Under the pieces are notes generated by a model, which did not search any database, had not been told where the DNA came from, and saw only the letters and a program-made list of their open reading frames with translations. A stretch of DNA of 64,000 nt from Coprinopsis marcescibilis. Its lineage: Eukaryota; Basidiomycota; Agaricomycetes; Agaricales; Psathyrellaceae. Made by a program: the position numbers and the translations under genes. This document shows, piece by piece, positions 10,772-22,900 of this stretch; positions within the stretch are counted from its first letter, which is position 1; every line of letters starts with the position of its first letter. The DNA is taken from assembly GCA_004369085.1 (NCBI GenBank), contig ML210146.1, forward strand, positions 1,364,001 through 1,428,000, given 5' to 3'.

Positions 10772-12521
10772 ATGACTATCCCAGTGGTACCCAAAGACAG
10801 TGGCAAAAACGTTGCTCGACAGCTCGGAGAGACGGAAGTGTCCTACTACCTGCCTTCGCGCGAGAATGGCGTGAACGACATGTACGCATTTTGCATATCC
10901 AAAGAGCAGTGATTTATCTTGAGCATACAGGTACTTGCATTTGGGATTCAGAGCCCCTGTTGACCTCGTCACATCATCGCGTGTTCGTCTCATATGGGCT
11001 ATCCTTCGCCAACGACATCCTTTATTAGCTGCCAAAGTCCGTATGAATGGTTACGAAGACATTACCTTTGAGTGCGTAACAACACCATGGCTTATTGAAC
11101 GAGTATTGACAACCAGTCTGTAGATATCAGCCTATACAAATAGTCGACGATTCTATTGCAGAAGCAGAGACTGCGTTAGAGTTTCGAACACAGAACAAGG
11201 ACGGTAAGGACACAATGCCAATAGCCTAGCTCGCCAACTCACTACAACTGGCAGATCTCATTGACTCTTATTTGAACGGCCCAAGAACCTTGTCCAACGA
11301 CCGCCTATCCTACCTGTTTATTTCTTCCCCGGAAGGCCAATCTGACGATGCCGAGACCGAGCATAACTGGATGCTATGCACTACCCACTACATTGGCGAT
11401 GGGATGGCCCTCCATGCGACTGCCAACGACTTCTTCACCCTCTTGGGCAATGATAACGACGAGGCAAAGCTTAGAGCACTTCTTCACTCCGAATTGACGT
11501 CTAACAAGCCTGACGGAGCTGAATCTCAATTACCTTTGTCGATTGAGGCTCGGCTACCAAAGACGCCAAACGCCAGGATATTTGAGGCAATGGCGACGGT
11601 TGACCACCTGCTCAGTCAGAGGAAGCTCATTGTGAGGGTTGATCCGTTTACTTTGTGGCCCATTTCTGACTGTTCTTCAGGGTGGTCATGCATTCCCGAG
11701 ACGTTCTGGGAAGGAGCGTAAAACCGTCGTTCCCACTGTTCCATTCGACTCCGACAAGACCAAAAACATTCTCAAGAAGTGCAAAGCCAACGGGGTCTCC
11801 ATTTCCAGCGCCATTTTCGCTCTCTGCAATATTGCATGGGCAAGAACGCATAAGATAGGCAGGGAAGAGCCAATGTACGTTGCGTTCATACATCTTCCTT
11901 AACAACAGCGCTAAATACGCGTTTAGGATGATGTACTCTGCCCTAAACCTGCGACCCTATGTACCGGCCAACGAACGGCTCAACAACTCATACTGGTTCC
12001 TGGCAATTGGATATTTCAACATCGTCCTTCCTACGTTCTACCCTCCCAACTCAACCGAAGCAGCCATTTTCTGGCACCGAGCCCGTTCCGTGAAGACCCA
12101 AACCGCCAAAGCTGCTAAAAGCCCCATGCTTGTGTCCCGCAGCCACGCAATGGCCAAAGAACGAGGACTTCGATCTCGCATATGGGGCATGCAAGACGAT
12201 GGTGTGGAATGCACACTTAAGATGCCAAAGCAAATCTTATTTGAGGACGACAAACCCGCACCTTCCAAGGCACTCATTGGTCTCTCTATGCTCGGCAATC
12301 TTGATGGGACGTACAAGCACGCGACCTTCCCTCTTGTAACTTTGCATACCTTGACTTCCGGCTCACGTCAACGCCAGGGAGGAATGCTGCTTTTCGGGTA
12401 TACCTTTGTGGGCAAGCTCTGGCTCAGCCTTGGGTATGACATGAACGGCTTCGATGACGAGGTTGTTCAGGGCTTCTGGAAGCACCTATTGGCTGCCGTC
12501 GACGAATTACTGAGCAACTAA
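10772..12521 (+). CDS. condensation-fold (CoA-dependent) acyltransferase
   Basis: Six exons: 10772-10881, 10931-11071, 11124-11203, 11255-11631, 11681-11874 and 11927-12521; 498 residues. It starts MTIPVVPKDSGKNV. The N-terminal half contains RQRHPLLAAKV, typical of the condensation/alcohol-acetyltransferase fold. It is followed by THYIGDGMALHA, which holds the catalytic H-x-x-x-D-G. The C-terminal half has GVSISSAIFALCNIAWA, a channel-lining helix, and KLWLSLGYDMNGFDDEVV near the end. Such enzymes move an acyl group from CoA to an alcohol or amine. In mushrooms some sit in terpenoid clusters, but no terpene synthase, P450 or PKS is in this window, so the substrate is open. Not predicted to be secreted or membrane-bound. 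Confidence 0.8.
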
Positions 12522-12600
12522 GGTTAGCTTTGTAAACTCTGATCGTTATGTGGTGTTTGTATTCGTAGATAATTGGTAATAATATACATCTATGCTCAGG

Positions 12601-12938
12601 CTAAGTGTCCGTGGGTCCCTTTAAATTACATGGCAAGTCGCTGAAGGTCGTCAAAGGGTATGCAGTGGACATGATCAAGCTATCATCGTCTGAGGGTGGG
12701 TTGTGCCTGGATAAAGCCAGAACTTTGGTGGCATCAAGGTTAGTCAAGGCTTAAGTCCGAAGAAGAGAACAACATACACTGGCTTTCTGTATGACCTATA
12801 TGCAAGTCCAATAAATGCTGCCTCAAGGCCGCCCCAGAACAAGAGAGTCTATAGGACGAGCGTGAGTGAGAAAGAGTGAGAAAAGGGGCACGAGAATATT
12901 TTAAGAACCTTGGCACGAGCACGAAGAAGGTTGTACAT
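12601..12938 (-). CDS. very small membrane-protein gene (68 residues), unrecognised
   Basis: Preferred exons are 12938-12909, 12848-12778 and 12706-12601. The protein opens MYNLLRARAKTLLFWGG and has one hydrophobic segment (TLLFWGGLEAAFIGLAY), then a basic RSYRKP and a polar tail (PPSDDDSLIMSTAYPLTTFS). Intron 2 starts GTATGT and contains a CTAAC branch-site match. If it is not spliced, exon 2 reads on to a stop at 12744 and gives 44 residues, also hydrophobic. A charged head, one membrane span and a short tail would suit a small mitochondrial or ER subunit, but I recognise no family. Support comes from the clean coding sense across introns only. Confidence 0.4.
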
Positions 12939-13476
12939 TGTGATTGAGGGGGGATTTAGAGTTGGGGTTATGAGTTGGGGTTTTTGGTTTAGAGAGGCGA
13001 GAAGCTGCGTTGGCTTCAGAAGCTCGGAAACTATTCAAGTTCTGGGTGGTTCTGAGGAGATATAGGACAGTCATGTCCGCCTTTTATCTAAAACCAGAAG
13101 TAGGCGTTTCAAAGAGATCGAATATTCTGGACACAGCAGAATGTCGCATGTCTATGTCATCGCTACAAGATTGCGGGGATGCAGGACAACTAAGGGCTAG
13201 GATATGCTGGCCTGCATTCCAACGTGGTCGAGCTCCTTGAGCGGCGCGTTCTAGCACACTCAGGGGCTTGTGAACACAGCCCCGGCGAGGGCCGGTCTCC
13301 TATCCCGCCTCGCCCAGAAAGTGATGGCCAGGGTGCCCAGACCCAGCGTAGACCGTAAAAATGAGTTTCAAACAGCTCGGGGCGCTTAGGAAAATGGTCG
13401 CATTGCAAACTGGGTATGTGTCCGAATCCGCGTCATGGCTTGATCTACTACATTTTGTTCTCAACGTTCTAGAGCA
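12939..13476. other. intergenic, promoter of the small gene and 3' end of the TBC gene
   Basis: 538 bases with no supported gene. Just upstream of 12938 lies a stretch of repeated GGGGTTTTTGG/TTGGGGTTATGAG type on the plus strand (12960-12990). Otherwise I see nothing. Confidence 0.4.
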
Positions 13477-15707
13477 TTAGACATCCGGTAATTCTCGTTG
13501 GATCAATCTCGTCCAGGTACTTTCCTTCCACCAATCATCCATGTGCTCGATCCTGTCCCACAGTGTTTCCTCGTCCACTCCGTATATTTCGTATTTGCCT
13601 CCATCTAGACGCGTCCCCTCGCGCTTGGCTACCTCCAAGGCGGCTTTGTTTTCGCCTCTGCGTCATTGTTAGTGTCGAGTCAGGTGAATTTGGACTTGCA
13701 CGTACTTGAGGAGGTCTAGAAGCTCCTTGCGATCGGGGAAGAAGAGTCGGGGTTCAAGGACTGCAAGGATACCGAGTGCTGCTCTGAACAAGAAAGCGTC
13801 TCCTTCGAGGATTAACACGTCCCATACTCTTGCGCAAGCCTCGAAAGGTAGATGGTCCAGAAATAGCGAAATGAGCCAATCGGGCAAATATGAGCTCGGT
13901 GATATCTGGTGTTGCTTGAAGTTGAAATAGACTGAGATCGGCTGTTAGTTGACGGAATCCACGAACAAGGGAGAAAAGTCGTACTTTTGGGCATGCCGTC
14001 TGCCAATAACGTATCGAATATTCTGATATATGGAGTGAGTTTCACGACATTTGACTAGCTGATTGAACCCATACCTGTAATATGCCTCGACCTAACACCC
14101 AGTCAATCACTGTCACAACGAGATAGCATGATTTCTGACTTACATCGTCTTGCGAACGTTCGCCCCCAAAGAAACTTCGCATACAGTGTCTATCGAGGAG
14201 GTTTCGCATCACAATAAAGGCATTCTGGATTGGCAAGTTTATTAGAAGCATTGCGGCAATACGCGCTGCACCAGCAGTGTATCCCAAGCCCTCGTCAGCA
14301 CGGGAAACGACCCAAGCATACAACATCTGCTTCAGATCATCGTGCAAGGGTCCATTTTCTGGATGGAAGATGTGTATTCCCGGCAGAGTCGTCCGGAGGT
14401 CCTCCTCGAGGAGTGCCAGCGTTTCAGGGGGGAACGTTCCAGCAGCCAATGCACGCTTGGCTCTGGATAAACACGTACGGAAATGATCTGTAGCTGTGGT
14501 CAGCAGCTTTTCCTCTCGTAGTTCGCGCGAGAATTTACACACACCCTTATTCAATGCTAGAGGATTGCCAACAGCCTTTTCCCATAACGATGCCCGGAGT
14601 TTAGTGGGGATCCCTTGCCACCACAGTCTGCGTAAACTTGGATTCCTGTGAACAACCTTCCAGTCCGGCATTATCTCTGCTTCCCAGCGGGCAAGAGAGT
14701 CTTCTATAGCTTTCTCTCTGGCTAACCGCCTATCCTGTAGGGCCTTACGGTGCTTCTCGGCTGGTTACCCCAGTCAATCAATGTCAGAGCCAAGAGTTAA
14801 GCAGATACCTACCTGAAATGCGGCTTTGCTTCATCATATTCTGCCAATCTGTAAGATGTTTATCGTCTTCTTTCCGCGACTTTGGAGGTAGGAACGTCGG
14901 CCGCGTTCTACTGCGCACTTTCTCGAATGCACTAGGTCCCGAAGTCACCGAGCGGTGAACAAAAGTCTTTTCGTGCAACAAGTTCTTGGAATTTGAGTCT
15001 GGTAGTGAGGAAGAGCTGGCCATATGAGGAGGCGGAGACGATGCGGCAGTGGGTGGGTGTGAGGGTGGAGCAGAGTTAATAGATGGCACAGGAACCGACA
15101 GAGGGGGTACGATGACTGGGAAATCTGTGTTGCTGCTGCTGCTACTGCTCTTTCCATGTCCAGTTCCAAGTGGAGGGGTTCCTTGCGGCGAGGATGGGCT
15201 CTGGGGCTTCGCCACAGAAGCACGGGTGGTCGGGTCCTCAGATGCATCGATGACTATAGTGGGGTAGGGCTGTTCAGTGGGCTCCGGTTGGGCCTGCTTC
15301 TGGACGACGGGACTGCGAGGGTCCAGAGAGCGTATCCCTTCATCCTCCCCATCCGAATGCGTTTGCAGAGAAGGGGATAATGATAGCTGCGAGAAATGTG
15401 TCGATAGAGGAGATTCAAGGGTTGGAGAGGTCCACTCTCCTGCGTTTCCGTAGCTGCTGCCGTTTACCCTGCCATGGCTCGACGCACTGGATGTAAAGAA
15501 CGCGCCGGTCGTTGAAGCTGTATTCTCGGCTTCTTCGTCTTCCCAAAGATCCAATGGTGGTGGTAGACTCTTCTCAAGTTCTTTCCGGACTGTGTCACGA
15601 GAGAAGATATATGGCAGATCTGGGTCATCATCGGCATCATTGAAGGCGTCGTCGACGTCGAGAGTGGGTGGGTGACTAGGGGGCGGCGGTAACTGGTCCG
15701 CTGCCAT
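13477..15707 (-). CDS. TBC-domain Rab GTPase-activating protein
   Basis: Six exons: 15707-14813, 14760-14144, 14091-14075, 14022-13985, 13931-13706 and 13657-13477; 657 residues. About 280 disordered residues, rich in Ser and Pro, precede a helical linker (AEKHRKALQDRRLAREKAIED) and then the TBC domain. Marks are LWWQGIPTKLRASLW, EEDLRTTLP (the x-x-D-x-x-R motif with the arginine finger) and DEGLGYTAGAARIA. The last occupies the YxQG place but has YTAG, so the glutamine finger is absent. The end is PDWLISLFLDHLPFEACARVWD and a short C-terminal helix. It should speed GTP hydrolysis on a Rab in membrane traffic, if active. Exon 3 has 17 nt. Divergent from GCP4 with 298 bases between. The layout resembles TBC1D12/14-like proteins, but the Rab partner is unknown. 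Confidence 0.85.
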
Positions 15708-16005
15708 TATGCTGACAATAGATTAGCTGTCGTACGTTGACGAGCGTGGTTGTGATCTTGCAGGTAGTAGCGAATGAAGAAGGAAGCGGGGAATGTGACC
15801 CGCATAACGGTCGTCACGAGCATCGCGGAACGAAACTGAGGTCTGTGCAACGGCCAACCCGAAATCCTTCCTTGTCTGCTGCTACCATCACCTGTTTTAC
15901 CACAACTCCCTGATATCTCAATCAACACAGCGAGAACGACGACGACGACGACCACAACTACGCGTTATCATTGGCTTCTCGGTCATCCGTTCATAACCCA
16001 ACACA

Positions 16006-18275
16006 ATGATCGCAGAAGTTTTGCTCGTCCTTGCCGGCCACTCGTCATCCCTATTCCCCGTTGATCATACCCTGAACAAAGATATCGTCCCCCTGTTGCA
16101 CCCTGGGGAGAAGCAATGTCTGGAATCCCTCGGCCTGGTCGCGTATAGATACAAGAAAGTCAAATCATCATGCTCCAAACTTTCTCGATCGTCGTCGCGA
16201 TACATATGCGCACTCTGCGCGTCAATATCACAAATCCTGAAACTCGAATACGAGGCGTTGGTCGTTGAAACTGAAGCCAAGGTTCTCGCACGCGATTCCC
16301 TTCTTGTTGCAAGTGGGGCGTTCGTGCCAATGTCCTCAGTGCGGGCGACCTTTGCTGAATGGGACGCTCCATTAGCAGCACTCTCAACACTCATGGACGA
16401 CCTCCAATCGCGTGAATGGAAGGCCGGTCCTCTGATAGATATGCTGATATCACGGTCTAAAACTGGCGTTCACCGGGTAGCAGACATCTTCTCGCGTCTA
16501 TCGGTCGCGGTTCAAATCGTATGGCGGTCCCACCTAACAGCGTTTCTGGTGCATGGGTCCCTCGCTGATCTAGAACCTCTTGCCTCTGGCGACTATGTCC
16601 TAATAGAGGGCTCGATTCCCTCATGCATCACTCCAGCTTCTTGCGAATCGATAGCATATGTTGGGCGTGCAATTGGGACAATCAAGGCAGTCAAATGGCA
16701 GCAGCAGCTACCCAGAGAACTTGCAGCAGAACACACCAGAATGCTCCAAGGGGTCCTTCCCGAGGACCAGCATGCTTTTGATTTGGCCATTTCACAGATT
16801 CGCATCGAGGTCGGCGAATGGCTTTGGCACAATGTCCTTACCCGAAAGGATATCGACGGCGCCGTGGATTCGCTGTGAGTGACTTCACAACCGAATGCAA
16901 AATCTTTATACCAACACGTTTGAACAGAGCTGACTATTTCTTACTGAGAAACGGAGAGTTCAGCCTGTCTCTTATAAGAGAAATAGAGCGGTTAAAGATA
17001 TCGCGTTTAACCAATCGCGCGAGTACCACCTCCATGATTCGTGAGCAAGATCTTAATCTTGCTCTACTCCGTGCATCCCTCGGAACAACAGCACAACACG
17101 ATCCAGCGCTTGCTCGACTGCGATTCCATCTCCCATCTGGCCCTCTACGGCCACTACTACCCTCACTGGCGAATCTAAACAAACCTGGCGCGTCGAATCT
17201 GTCCACATCCATTACCTCTGGGGACCCATCGGCATTCAGCTCAATCCTCCTTGGCACTCCGATGACTCTGTTATACACAATAGAGTGGCCTTTGGACTTA
17301 TTCATTGGAAGGTCAGAAATGACAGCCTACGGCGCCTTGTTCTCCTTCTTGTCGTCGCTAAGAAAAGCGCACATACAGATTCATACATGTTGGACGGCGT
17401 TATCCAACGCACAACGGGCTCGACGCAAGTGGACAGGGCTAGATGAAGGCGGCACCAGCGAGGATGCGGAAATCAGGAGGCAGCTGCTGCGACGAGGGTG
17501 GGGCATCGTTCGCGATATGGGATGGTTCCTCGACACGCTTTTCGGATACGTGATGACGGATGTGATTGACGTCGAGTATCGCAAGCTGAAGGATATGCTT
17601 TCAAAGGAAGGAGTCGCATCTGACCAGTCGTCACGCCCCGTCGATTCAACGCCCCTACCTCACGCTCCGTCTCAGAAATCAAGTCACCTGGACTTTACCT
17701 CTATCCGAACTATACATTCCAACTATCTTGACCGACTTCTAAACGGGTGTCTTCTGACAAACCCGTCCCTGACTTCTCTTCTGGAATCTGTAATTGGGAC
17801 ATGTGAGCAGTTTGCTGCTCAGGTGGAACGCTGGGGTGGGGATGTTCTTCCCGCGCTGTTATTTGAGGGTAGCCTTCGGCCGGGAGAAGCGGGTGTCGGC
17901 GACATGGTGAAAGAGCGGTGGTCTACAGTGGCGGAAATTGACAAGGCAAGTACCTAGTCTAAAAGTCTTGTGGAATGTGCTAACAATTTGTAGACATTGC
18001 GCAATCTGTTCGAATTGTTCTATGAACAATTGAATTCTTCAATATCTCAACAGCCGCTATCATCTGGGCACGATAATTCGAAGAGTTTTTTCGCCGGAGT
18101 CAATGTGGCGAATCACTCTACTGTCAATTTATCCCGAATCAAGGGGTTGGACAAGGGGATCGAACACAGCCAACGGCATATCGAAAGACTGCTGCTGAGA
18201 CTTGATTTCAACGGAGGACTGTCAAAACCACGTAACGATGGGACCAATGAGATCCTGAAAGAAGGAGGATTGTGA
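16006..18275 (+). CDS. gamma-tubulin complex component 4 (GCP4/Spc97-98 family)
   Basis: Exons 16006-16874, 16928-17945 and 17994-18275 give 722 residues, near the usual GCP4 size. It starts MIAEVLLVLAGHSSSLFP, the typical N terminus of this family. N-terminal GRIP1 helices include FAEWDAPLAALSTLMDDLQS and YVLIEGSIPSCITP. The C-terminal GRIP2 part shows ADYFLLRNGEFSLSLI, LYTIEWPLDLFI, the helix bundle HIQIHTCWTALSN, and IHSNYLDRLLNGCLL. These proteins build the gamma-tubulin ring complex at the spindle pole body and nucleate microtubules. Intron 2 begins GCAAGT (GC-AG, 48 nt) with a CTAAC branch match. A CGA/GAC microsatellite lies in the 5' leader (about 15935-15955). Confidence 0.9.
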
Positions 18276-18597
18276 TAAGATAAAGGCAGATTGCTTTGTA
18301 AGCAGGATTTTCAGGCTGTGACGTAGAAAAATGGATATGTTTTTGACAAGAATTGTATCATTGCCATGTACCGGAACGCTTGGAATAGTAATACCCGGAA
18401 GTTTATTTGCGGGAAAAACAGTTTAAAGGTCAGTTGTTTAGCGCGGAAAAGTTATTATCGATGAGATAATAATCTACGGACTCTGTTTACAGGCTGCTCC
18501 AAATTCCACAGTCAGACGCCTTATGGCTTACAGCCCAAATACGGCTCAAAGACTTGACCAACAACTGCGTTTTCTTTCTTCCTCTTCCCCGTCCAAA
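18276..18597. promoter_or_regulatory. intergenic: GCP4 3' end and pyrophosphatase promoter
   Basis: 322 bases, AT-rich near 18440-18475, with a pyrimidine-rich leader (TTTCTTTCTTCCTCTTCCCC, 18571-18590) directly before the pyrophosphatase ATG. Such CT-rich leaders are common in strongly expressed fungal genes. Confidence 0.5.
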
Positions 18598-19809
18598 ATG
18601 GCCTCAGGTACGCGTTTGTGTCGTTGAGCTCGTCGTCGACGTTGACGCGGTCTAGCTTATACCCCTCGCCTCATTGGTGCTCCGAACACCCTTGGTGAGT
18701 GTCGGACGCCTCCATGGCGTTGGAGATATCTCATATGTCTTTCCAGAGCACAGAGTGTTCGTTGAGCAGAATGGCGCTGTCATCTCGCCATTCCACGATA
18801 TTCCCCTCTTCGCTGACCAGAGCAATGGAATCTTCAACATGATCGTTGAGGTCCCCCGATGGACCAACGCGAAGATGGAGATCTCCAAGGAGGAGCCCTT
18901 CAACCCTATCAAGCAGGATATCAAGAAGGGCAGACTTCGCTTTGTCCGCAACTGCTTCCCCCACCATGGTTACATTTGGAACTATGGTGCTTTCCCCCAG
19001 GTAACTTGTAGTCTAGTGCATGACCCCGTTGCGCATTCTAATGTATTATATCTAGACCTGGGAGGATCCCAGCCAGTCCCACGCCGAAACCAAGGCCAAG
19101 GGCGACAATGATCCCCTCGATGTCTGCGAGATCGGTGAACAGGTTGGCTATATTGGGCAGGTCAAGCAGGTCAAGGTTCTCGGTATCATGGCTTTGCTCG
19201 ATGAGGGTGAAACCGACTGGAAGGTCATCGTCGTCGACGTCTTGGATCCCCTTGCCTCCAAGTTGAACGACATCGAGGACGTCGAGAGGCATCTTCCCGG
19301 TCTCATCCGTGCGACCAACGAATGGTTCCGGTATGTCTTCTTTCGAGTTTTCACTTTTTACGCGCTGCTCATATTCGCCCGTTAGCATCTACAAGATCCC
19401 CGATGGAAAGCCCGAGAACACTTTCGCTTTCTCTGGCGAGGCGAAGAACAAGAAGTACGCGACTGAGATTATCCATGAGTGCCACGAAGCTTGGCGCCGT
19501 CTCATCACTGGCGAGACCCCTGCGCAGACTCCCAGCTACGAAATCGCCATGTACGTTCATGTTTCTCTTTTTGCCTTCTAGCTGGCCTGACGTTCTGTCT
19601 AGTCAAAACATCACTATCCAGAACTCTCCAGGATTCGTTCCCCGCAACGATCCCGCTTACACCAACCTCCCTGCTGACTCTCGCAAGCCGCCTGCCCCTA
19701 TCGATCCTTCCGGTGAGCCGCGAATATTCCCGTTTGTCTTGGCTTCATTAAACTCATGCATTATCCTCTAGTATCCAAATGGTTCTATATCTCCTCGGCA
19801 CAAGTTTAA
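18598..19809 (+). CDS. IPP1: soluble inorganic pyrophosphatase
   Basis: Seven exons: 18598-18607, 18656-18694, 18747-19000, 19056-19330, 19386-19550, 19603-19712 and 19772-19809; 296 residues, close to yeast IPP1. The first coding exon is only 10 nt. The sequence follows family I pyrophosphatase throughout: [52 protein letters not shown], the signature [11 protein letters not shown] with three metal-binding Asp, and [12 protein letters not shown]. It hydrolyses pyrophosphate to phosphate in the cytosol and so drives nucleotide and protein synthesis forward. The C terminus ends [11 protein letters not shown]. It converges on POM152, with 158 bases between stops. No oddity beyond the many small exons. 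Confidence 0.97.
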
Positions 19810-19967
19810 ATACAACGAGAAATATGTGAAGATCATGGAGCGTAGCTTGACCATCTGTTGAAACGTGAAATTGAATACAAGAATTGCACTACCATTAGTA
19901 TCCGGCTCCGGCGCGACCAGTTCGTTGAGTAACATAAATTCTAAAGGATCAGGTTAAGATCAGAACA

Positions 19968-22900
19968 TTAAGGTTTTTGCTTTTCGTTCCCACCCTCTTG
20001 TTGCAGAGGTGGGTATCGACAGTACTTGTCGGATATTGAGGTTACGGTCCAGGTTCCTAAAGAGATTGAGATGGTGCCATTCGCTTTATTCCGTCGTACA
20101 TACCTTCCAATGCTGAGAATATCGAGTACTCGTGGGTCGTGATGCGGGATACTGTATGTGTTTCCAAAATTCTGCCAGGCTTTCCACCCTTTTTGGCAGG
20201 TTCGGAGCGTTGATAGGTGAAAGTGAATGGGGGTTCCCCGACAAGGGTGAACACAATTTCAGCTTGATCACCTGAGCACATATATCAGCTTCTCGTTAGA
20301 GGGAATCGCTGAGAGAGACTGAAATAAAGCCTACCTTCGTGAATGTCCTGGAAGATCTTCTGTCCCTGACCAACTTTTGCCGAGGGTAGTGGATGGATGT
20401 TAAACCTGAGGTCCGTAACCGCGGCCTTGCACATCTTTTGCTGGTGAGCAATGGAGCTGATCGCGAATTCTCCCGCTTGCTGTTGGATAATGGAGAAGGG
20501 AGAAGTCTTGATCTCCTTTGTATAGCTCTTGGTGTTAACACGGTATCTGTAACCACAGTTAACCAACGAAACTCAAGCATTATATTTAACAACTTACCCG
20601 ACTGTCCAAGGTGGGATACCTTCGAGTTGGAATTGAGAGAGTTCTCCGACACATAGGTCCTGACGATTCTCGAACGGTACAATCGATGCCGTCTCCGCGA
20701 CGTCCACCCAAATCGAACTTAGCAAAGGGTCCGACGCAGATTGTGCGCAATTGGAGGAATCGCCGACGGAAACAATTGAGATGCGATGAGGTCCGACGGA
20801 AGCAAAGGTGTAGGAAGGCAAATCGATCTTCCAGGCATTGCTTGGAATCTCCACGGTGATAATCTGTGTCTGACTAGCTGCGACGTTCTTGACGTTGAGA
20901 GTGAGTGTAAACGGAGGCCGACCCTCGAGAACGACCACGCCGTCGGAGGAGGAGCTGGAAAGAGGTACGAAAGTATCGTGAAGGCAGTAGGTCATCCTGT
21001 TTCTGTTCTTGAAATATGCCGAGGGCCGCATAGCAACTTGCTGTTCGAAGAGTAGTCGTTGAGAGCGAGGAATGACAGTGTTTTTGTTCTCTTCGAGTGG
21101 ATAAACAGAATCCCCGATTTGCTTGACTTCATAATAGATGTGACCAGGTTTCGCAGTGAGCAGCTGGAAGCGGGTACGTGGTTGGATACTGTTGACTGTG
21201 GGCTGGTCAAGGAGCCGCGTTCCACCCTGCTCGTTGTCTTGTGCGATGTTGTACATGATTTGGAAGGGAGGCCGACCTGTAAATAACTGTCAGAGATATC
21301 CTGTGGCTCAAGCTGTAGCTACATACCGGTCAACTCGAGATCCGCATGGGCGCCGACCCCTTCGCAGACTGGCTTCAAGATATAACTGTTATTGCTAGAG
21401 ACGTATGTCGCTTCTGTTTCAGTGGAAAGTCTCGCTGTGGGTCTTGGTAGCCATTCGACACGATACGTCGCTGCATCAGAAGCGACGGTTCCGGGGCATA
21501 GCGAGTCAGAGACCTAGTACAAATCTGTCAGCGAGATACAATCTCGCAACCAGAAAAGACTCACACTCAATAGTTCATAGATACCGGGTTCGTTGGCGAT
21601 GATTTTACCATTTGGACTGGTCAGCCTTGCACTAAGAACTCGGTTTTGAGACCCTGTCGATCGATAGCGTACGGTCCAGGGCTAGAAGTGACGAATTGGT
21701 AAGTTCAAGTACAGTCGAGGAAATCGCCGTAGTATCTCTTACCTCATTTCCAGTCAGTCTAAGGGGAAGATCAGCCTTGTCGTTCTCTGTAACAGAGATA
21801 TGCCGTTCTTCTTCACTTCCGTAAAATTTGGCAGTGGGCTAAAGAATCGGTTAGTTGTTTGCTTTGACGAGTTCCAACTTGTTATCTCACCCTCGTTCGC
21901 TTGATGTTTACCCTAAGTCCAGGGTTAGTCAGCGTCCTTTTGCACTTGTCAACATCTTCTACGCTGACTGTGATATGGTTCAGTACAGAGTGCTCAGTCC
22001 TGTCTTGGGGAACTCACCAAGTGCAATCTCGAAGGAACCGCCAGCCTTCGCGATAGATGATGGTATAGGGATCTTCAAAGTCTTCCTTGATGTCTCAATC
22101 CCATCAAAGTGGAGGACATCTGCGCTTTGGGGCCCAATCACTTCGACATCTAGATTCCAGGGACCGGTTCCTTTGAGGTCAACCTCGACATCTATAAATT
22201 CCCCAGCACAACTGTTGATTTCACGCTTGTTCTTTCCAGACGTTTGCGAATGTGCAAAGTCTGCATTTGCTCGCGGACGGATGATCTGGTCAATGCTCGG
22301 ACCTTGTAGTGCAACCCTCCTGTAGTTGGCATCACTTAACGCAGTAAAAGTAAAGGAGTAGCTGCCACTCCGCTCTGGTTGAATCGGAAACTCGCCGCGG
22401 GAGCTGCTGAATGACCTGTTAAGTTCTTTGGGCGGTTCTTTATCGCGTTGAGTCCGATAGTATACCACGAATGGTGGCGTGCCCCGGAGAATAAGGTTGG
22501 CTAAGACCCCAGTAGTTTCACCGGAGCTTTTGGGGCGTGATGTTAACACAAATTCGCGAACTAGAATCGGGTAATTGCGCTCACCATTCGTGGATACGTT
22601 TCAACTGGATATCGGCAGTGGGGACAGGTTTTTCCACCAACTTACAGACGCTTGGGGCCAGGATGGTACCCGTACAGTACTGAGATATGGATTCAATTTG
22701 CTGTGCATGAACGCGAAACTTTTCGAGTGACGCACCTTCCCTTTAATGCTCGATATCGTGTAGTCACCAGAATCGCGCGCAGCAAAAGAAACATCGGGCG
22801 TGTTTTGTCCAGTTTTAATGACCTTCTTCCATGGAGAGCGCTTCTCCGAACTCGTTCCTTCGCTGGGTTGATAATTTAGATCGATTTCCCAAGGGCCGTC

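Noticed and set aside
15935..15955. GAC/CGA microsatellite as a regulatory repeat
   Set aside because: Short trinucleotide runs are common here (also 31968, 38736), with no sign of function.
22701..22735. 35-nt intron in POM152
   Set aside because: A downstream AG at 22680 gives a 56-nt intron and the better sequence GKYCTGTI.
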